35,211 nt of DNA from Eubacterium barkeri (GTDB lineage Bacteria; Bacillota; Clostridia; Eubacteriales; Eubacteriaceae), in the NCBI RefSeq assembly GCF_900107125.1, contig NZ_FNOU01000026.1:1-35211 (forward strand), written 5' to 3'. The position numbers were made by a program, and so were the translations under genes. The notes under the pieces were generated by a model. That model worked only from the letters and a program-made list of their open reading frames with translations. It made no database searches and was not told the origin of the DNA. Below, one piece after another: positions 32,493-35,211 of the stretch. Numbering within the stretch: the stretch's first letter is position 1; the number at the start of each line of letters is the position of its first letter.

Positions 32493-32576
32493 CTAACAGG
32501 CGTAGTCTGTACGACGAGCGGAAGCATGACTGTTATACCAATTCACGAACAGACGCCCCATTGTCACAAAACCCAT
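32493..32576 (-). CDS. Possible 27-residue small protein after cysK
   Basis: An ATG-TAG frame between the cysK stop and its terminator. It starts MGFVTMGRLFVNWY and ends SARRTDYAC with Cys as the last residue. The ribosome-binding site is poor (AAAGGG about 11 bases upstream), so translation is uncertain. The composition (Trp, Tyr, Arg, no low-complexity runs) looks more protein-like than random AT-rich spacer. The same stretch can form the alternative RNA pairings GGCGT/ACGCC and GGCGTC/GACGCC with the terminator arm. It could be a real mini-gene, a leader-peptide-like element, or chance. No homologue is recognised. Confidence 0.3.
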   Translation of the reverse strand: MGFVTMGRLFVNWYNSHASARRTDYAC

Positions 32577-32608
32577 CGGACGAACATCCCTTTGTTAACG
32601 ATCTCCGA

Positions 32609-33529
32609 TCAGAGGCTCATGGAGAGATAACGATCCCCGGTATCTGGCAGCAAAGCCACAATGGTCTTCCCTGTATTTTCTGGCCGTCTTGCCAGCTCTG
32701 TGGCTGCCCAGACTGCGGCACCGGATGAGATTCCGACCAAAACACCTTCTTCCCGGGCAATGGCATCCTTTGTGCCAAAGGCGTCCTCGTTGGAAACCGT
32801 GATAATTTCATCATAAATGTTCGTATCCAGGGTATCGGGCACAAAGCCAGCACCAATTCCCTGTATTTTATGGGGACCCGCTTCACCCTTGGTCAGAACT
32901 GGTGAACCGGTAGGCTCAACCCCGACGACTTGGATCTTGGGATTTTGGGCCTTGAGATAGCCACCAACACCACTAAGGGTCCCACCGGTACCGACGCCAG
33001 CCACAAAGATGTCCACCGTTCCTTCAGTATCTGCCCAAATTTCCGGGCCTGTTGTCTTATAATGAGCTGCAGGATTTGCCGGATTAACAAATTGCCCTGG
33101 GATAAAGCTATTGGGTGTCTGTGCCGCCAGCTCTTCGGCCTTTGCCATAGCCCCCTTCATTCCCGTAGCGCCATCGGTAAGGACTAATTCTGCCCCATAG
33201 GCCTTTAACAGGTTCCGACGCTCCACACTCATGGTTTCTGGCATGGTCAAAATAACCTTGTAGCCTTTGGCCGCACCAATGGCAGCTAAGCCAATCCCTG
33301 TATTGCCGCTGGTTGGCTCAATGATGGTGGCCCCTGGTGTAAGAAGGCCCTTGGCTTCAGCATCCTCAATCATCGCCTTGGCAATCCGATCCTTAACACT
33401 GCCTGCCGGATTAAAGTATTCCAGCTTCACCAGAATGGTTGCCTTCAATTTATTTTCTTTTTCATAGTTGGTAAGTTCCAATAAGGGCGTCTGGCCCACC
33501 AATTCCGTTACACTTCGATAAACTGCCAT
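32609..33529 (-). CDS. cysK: Cysteine synthase (O-acetylserine sulfhydrylase)
   Basis: 306 residues. PLP enzyme forming cysteine from O-acetylserine and sulfide. PLP Lys is in [12 protein letters not shown] (about 41), [11 protein letters not shown] (about 68-78) is the substrate loop, [12 protein letters not shown] binds the PLP phosphate and SSGAAV is near the C-terminus. The start at 33529 ([19 protein letters not shown]) has AGGTG six bases upstream; the GTG three codons earlier is within that site. It follows metY by 70 bp, with a TATAAT-like box in the gap, so it may also be transcribed separately. Behind it come a tiny ORF and a terminator. Confidence 0.96.
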   Translation of the reverse strand: MAVYRSVTELVGQTPLLELTNYEKENKLKATILVKLEYFNPAGSVKDRIAKAMIEDAEAKGLLTPGATIIEPTSGNTGIGLAAIGAAKGYKVILTMPETMSVERRNLLKAYGAELVLTDGATGMKGAMAKAEELAAQTPNSFIPGQFVNPANPAAHYKTTGPEIWADTEGTVDIFVAGVGTGGTLSGVGGYLKAQNPKIQVVGVEPTGSPVLTKGEAGPHKIQGIGAGFVPDTLDTNIYDEIITVSNEDAFGTKDAIAREEGVLVGISSGAAVWAATELARRPENTGKTIVALLPDTGDRYLSMSL

Positions 33530-33564
33530 AATTAGCACCTGCTTTCTTTACACTTATAGTTTAT

Positions 33565-33595
33565 ATTATACCAAATTTTTCTTATAACCGTCCAG
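33565..33595 (-). promoter_or_regulatory. Possible promoter of cysK
   Basis: A perfect TATAAT on the minus strand (33565-33570) in the metY-cysK gap, about 36 bases before the ATG. The -35 side is poor (nearest GGACGG or CTGGAC), so this site may need an activator or be spurious, with cysK mainly read from the metY promoter. Confidence 0.35.
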
Positions 33596-33599
33596 AATC

Positions 33600-34889
33600 T
33601 CAATCGATGGCATCAAAGGCTTTTGACAGAGCCTCGATTAAATCATCCACATGCTCGGTCCCAATGGAAAGTCGAATGGAATTCGGCCGAATCCCACTGC
33701 CCTCTAATTCTTCTGCCGTCATCTGGGAATGTGTGGTTGATGCCGGATGAATGGCCAGGGATTTAACATCTGCGACATTGGCCAATAGGGAGAAAATTTC
33801 CAAATGATCAATAAAGTCTTTGGCTTTCTGGGCATCTCCAGCAATTTCAAAGGTAAAAATAGACCCCGCTCCATTTGGGAAGTACTGGGTATATAAATCG
33901 TGATCTGGATGATCAGATAAAACCGGGTGATTGACCTTTTCCACCTTGGGATGGGCCGCTAAATATGCGACAATCTTCAAGGCATTTTCCACATGGCGTT
34001 CCACCCGGAGGGAGAGGGTTTCCAGACCCTGGAGAAATAAGAAGGAATGGAAGGGACTTAAGGTTGCCCCGGTATCTCGCATAAGGGTCGTCCGAATTTT
34101 CATAATATAGGCTAAATTGCCGCAGACTTCTGTAAAAACCACGCCATGATAGCTGGGATTGGGTTCTGAAAGTCCTGGGAATTTATCATTCTGAGCCCAG
34201 TCGAAGGAACCGCCGTCAATAATGACACCACCCAATGCCGTCCCATGCCCACCGATAAATTTTGTGGCAGAATGGACCACCACATCGGCACCATGCTCCA
34301 GGGGTCTGAATAAATAGGGGGTTGCAAAGGTATTATCCACAATAAGGGGAATGCCATGCTCATGGGCGATAGTCGCCACAGCCTCAACGTCAATAATGGT
34401 TGAGTTGGGATTTCCCAGGGTTTCTAAAAATAAAGCCTTGGTGTTCTTCCGAATGGCCTGGCGGAAATTCTCTGGATTGCTGCCATCCACAAAGGTAGTG
34501 GTAATGCCATAATCCCTAAAGGTATTTTCAAAAAGATTATAGGTCCCTCCATAAACGGTGTTAGCCGAAACAATATGATCCCCCGCCCGGGCGATGTTCT
34601 GAAGGGCATAGGTGATGGCTGCCGCACCAGATGCCGTGGCTAAAGCGGCTGCGCCTCCCTCTAGTGCTGCAATTCGTTGTTCAAACACATCGGAGGTCGG
34701 ATTCATTAAACGGGAGTAGATATTACCGCCTTCGGTCAAGCCAAAACGTCCAGCTGCCTGATTTGAATCCTTGAAGACATAGGATGTGGTGGCGTAAATT
34801 GGAACAGCCCGGGCGTCTGTGGCACAATCCGGGGTTTCCTGTCCAACGTGAAGCTGTAGGGTTTCAAATCGATATTGTTTATCACTCAT
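33600..34889 (-). CDS. metY: O-acetylhomoserine sulfhydrylase / aminocarboxypropyltransferase
   Basis: 429 residues, the long form typical of MetY (Cys/Met metabolism PLP family). PLP Lys is in [11 protein letters not shown] (about 210). Other motifs: the N-terminal [60 protein letters not shown] and the C-terminal [16 protein letters not shown]. It makes homocysteine from O-acetylhomoserine and sulfide (direct sulfhydrylation), the partner reaction to CysK for sulfide fixation. TAGGAGAATTAAA precedes the ATG. No SAM or T-box riboswitch is in the about 75-base leader; instead a palindrome overlaps the promoter. Confidence 0.94.
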   Translation of the reverse strand: MSDKQYRFETLQLHVGQETPDCATDARAVPIYATTSYVFKDSNQAAGRFGLTEGGNIYSRLMNPTSDVFEQRIAALEGGAAALATASGAAAITYALQNIARAGDHIVSANTVYGGTYNLFENTFRDYGITTTFVDGSNPENFRQAIRKNTKALFLETLGNPNSTIIDVEAVATIAHEHGIPLIVDNTFATPYLFRPLEHGADVVVHSATKFIGGHGTALGGVIIDGGSFDWAQNDKFPGLSEPNPSYHGVVFTEVCGNLAYIMKIRTTLMRDTGATLSPFHSFLFLQGLETLSLRVERHVENALKIVAYLAAHPKVEKVNHPVLSDHPDHDLYTQYFPNGAGSIFTFEIAGDAQKAKDFIDHLEIFSLLANVADVKSLAIHPASTTHSQMTAEELEGSGIRPNSIRLSIGTEHVDDLIEALSKAFDAID

Positions 34890-34937
34890 TTTAATTCTCC
34901 TAACACATCTTTAATATAGTTTATTGCTATGTTTTGT

Positions 34938-34969
34938 TATATATTAAATCATTAATACATATATGTCAA
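34938..34969 (-). promoter_or_regulatory. metY promoter with overlapping inverted repeat
   Basis: On the minus strand TTGACA (34964-34969), 17-base spacer, TAATAT (34941-34946). A 10-base inverted repeat lies across spacer and -10: arms TATGTATTAA and TTAATATATA separated by 4 bases (34938-34961), one mismatch. The position suits a repressor. CymR, an Rrf2-type regulator controlling sulfur genes in Firmicutes, is a candidate; this is inference from the gene's role, not a motif match. Confidence 0.55.
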
Positions 34970-34998
34970 GTATGTTTCTTGGGTTTTAAGAAAATTTT

Positions 34999-35211
34999 GC
35001 GCAAAAAAGAAAAGCCCGGTCTGGGCTTTCTAGAGCGTAGACAAAGTGGTGTAGCGCGGTCAGGGTGAGGATAAAAAAGATTCACCCCGGACCCCAGGCG
35101 CTGACGAACAAAGGGAAAGTTCTCATTCGTCAGTGCGCAAAACCTTCGGTTTTGATAGGGTTTAAGGCCGGTTAGCTTTCTTGATTTGATGAAAATCGAA
35201 ACCGCCATCCC
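34999..35211 (-). ncRNA. Multi-hairpin region, probable 3' part of a structured RNA or repeat
   Basis: About 210 bases at the window edge with no supported gene. Reading leftward, four stem-loops follow each other: GGTT/AACC with GATTT/AAATC (about 35168-35204), AAAACC/GGTTTT (35138-35154), CTGACGAA/TTCGTCAG extended by GCG (about 35097-35138) and GGTC-GGGTGA with TCACCC-GACC (35058-35093). A terminator with stem AAAGCCC/GGGCTTT and a U-tract comes last. The single frame through it (35208-34966) is read across the terminator and is not a gene. I could not match the consensus of tmRNA, SRP RNA, RNase P or a T-box. It may be a dispersed intergenic element. Confidence 0.45.
35002..35030 (-). terminator. 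Leftward terminator at the right edge
   Basis: Stem AAAGCCC (35011-35017) with GGGCTTT (35023-35029), 5-base loop, and TCTTTTTT following on the minus strand. It ends whatever is transcribed leftward from beyond the window and insulates metY. Confidence 0.85.

Noticed and set aside
35043..35062. T-box-like string (AAAGTGGTGTAGCGCGG) on the plus strand
   Set aside because: It resembles the AGGGTGGTACCGCG T-box core but differs at the key ACCGCG positions, and the downstream hairpins lack the T-tailed terminator a T-box needs.
34966..35208. 80-residue ORF on the minus strand at the right edge
   Set aside because: It reads straight through the terminator stem and U-tract, has no ribosome-binding site in view, and its residues follow from the hairpin sequences.
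1..35211. CRISPR array, tRNA/rRNA genes, insertion sequences, integrase or phage modules
   Set aside because: No regularly spaced repeats, no tRNA- or rRNA-like sequence and no transposase or integrase motifs were found on either strand.

Overview
The window looks like a chromosomal segment of an anaerobic, low-to-mid GC Firmicute of class Clostridia. A Eubacteriaceae-type organism (Eubacterium/Acetobacterium-like) is my best inference, but no rRNA or other decisive marker is present. Support comes from the rpmB / asp23-fakA-recG-rsmD-coaD and rlmN-prpC-prkC-rsgA-thiN gene orders, clostridial-type Shine-Dalgarno sites (GGAGG), an NfnA-type flavoprotein fragment, a CBS-domain Mn-dependent pyrophosphatase, a GlpP antiterminator and many small ferredoxin-like proteins.

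Left part (1-10.9 kb, all minus strand). One almost gapless gene string runs leftward from a strong promoter at about 10.9 kb: asp23-like, fakA-like (DAK2), recG, rsmD, coaD, a coiled-coil protein, a CvfB-like S1 protein, a DUF362 ferredoxin protein, ilvB, ilvN, an EamA transporter and the start of nfnA, which is cut by the window edge. Spacings are mostly under 30 bp and there is no obvious internal terminator, so lipid/envelope, DNA repair, CoA and branched-chain amino-acid genes may share a transcript. rpmB (L28) is divergent and ends in its own terminator.

Middle part (11.3-19.4 kb). thiN, rsgA, prkC, prpC and rlmN form a second leftward operon: ribosome maturation, Ser/Thr kinase and phosphatase signalling, and thiamine diphosphate synthesis. 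Divergent from rlmN is a rightward set: CBS-type inorganic pyrophosphatase, an FMN-binding-type lipoprotein and an XRE-family regulator, closed by a perfect-stem terminator.

Glycerol island (19.4-27.6 kb). dhaK-dhaL-dhaM (minus) encode PEP/PTS-dependent dihydroxyacetone phosphorylation. They diverge from glpK, glpP and a three-gene flavoprotein operon: a GlpA/GlpO-like dehydrogenase with a BFD-type Fe-S tail, a second FAD/NAD(P) subunit and a DUF1667 Fe-S protein. Both the glpK leader and the glpP-dehydrogenase gap contain a hairpin followed by a U-tract, and both begin with a shared GGAG(G/A)GCCG element. This fits two antitermination targets of the encoded GlpP. Glycerol would enter triose phosphates either via glycerol-3-phosphate (GlpK plus the three-subunit dehydrogenase) or via dihydroxyacetone (DhaKLM).

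Right part (27.6-35.2 kb). This holds a chitobiase-C-terminal-domain lipoprotein with an unknown small protein, a hemolysin III/PAQR membrane protein, a DUF1836 protein, an EnvC-like M23 peptidase with FtsX but no FtsE beside it, and a sulfur-assimilation pair cysK-metY with a possible tiny Cys-ending ORF behind cysK. The right edge is a multi-hairpin region ending in a leftward terminator, probably the 3' part of a structured RNA or a repeat whose start lies outside. No tRNA, rRNA, CRISPR array, insertion sequence or prophage was recognised.
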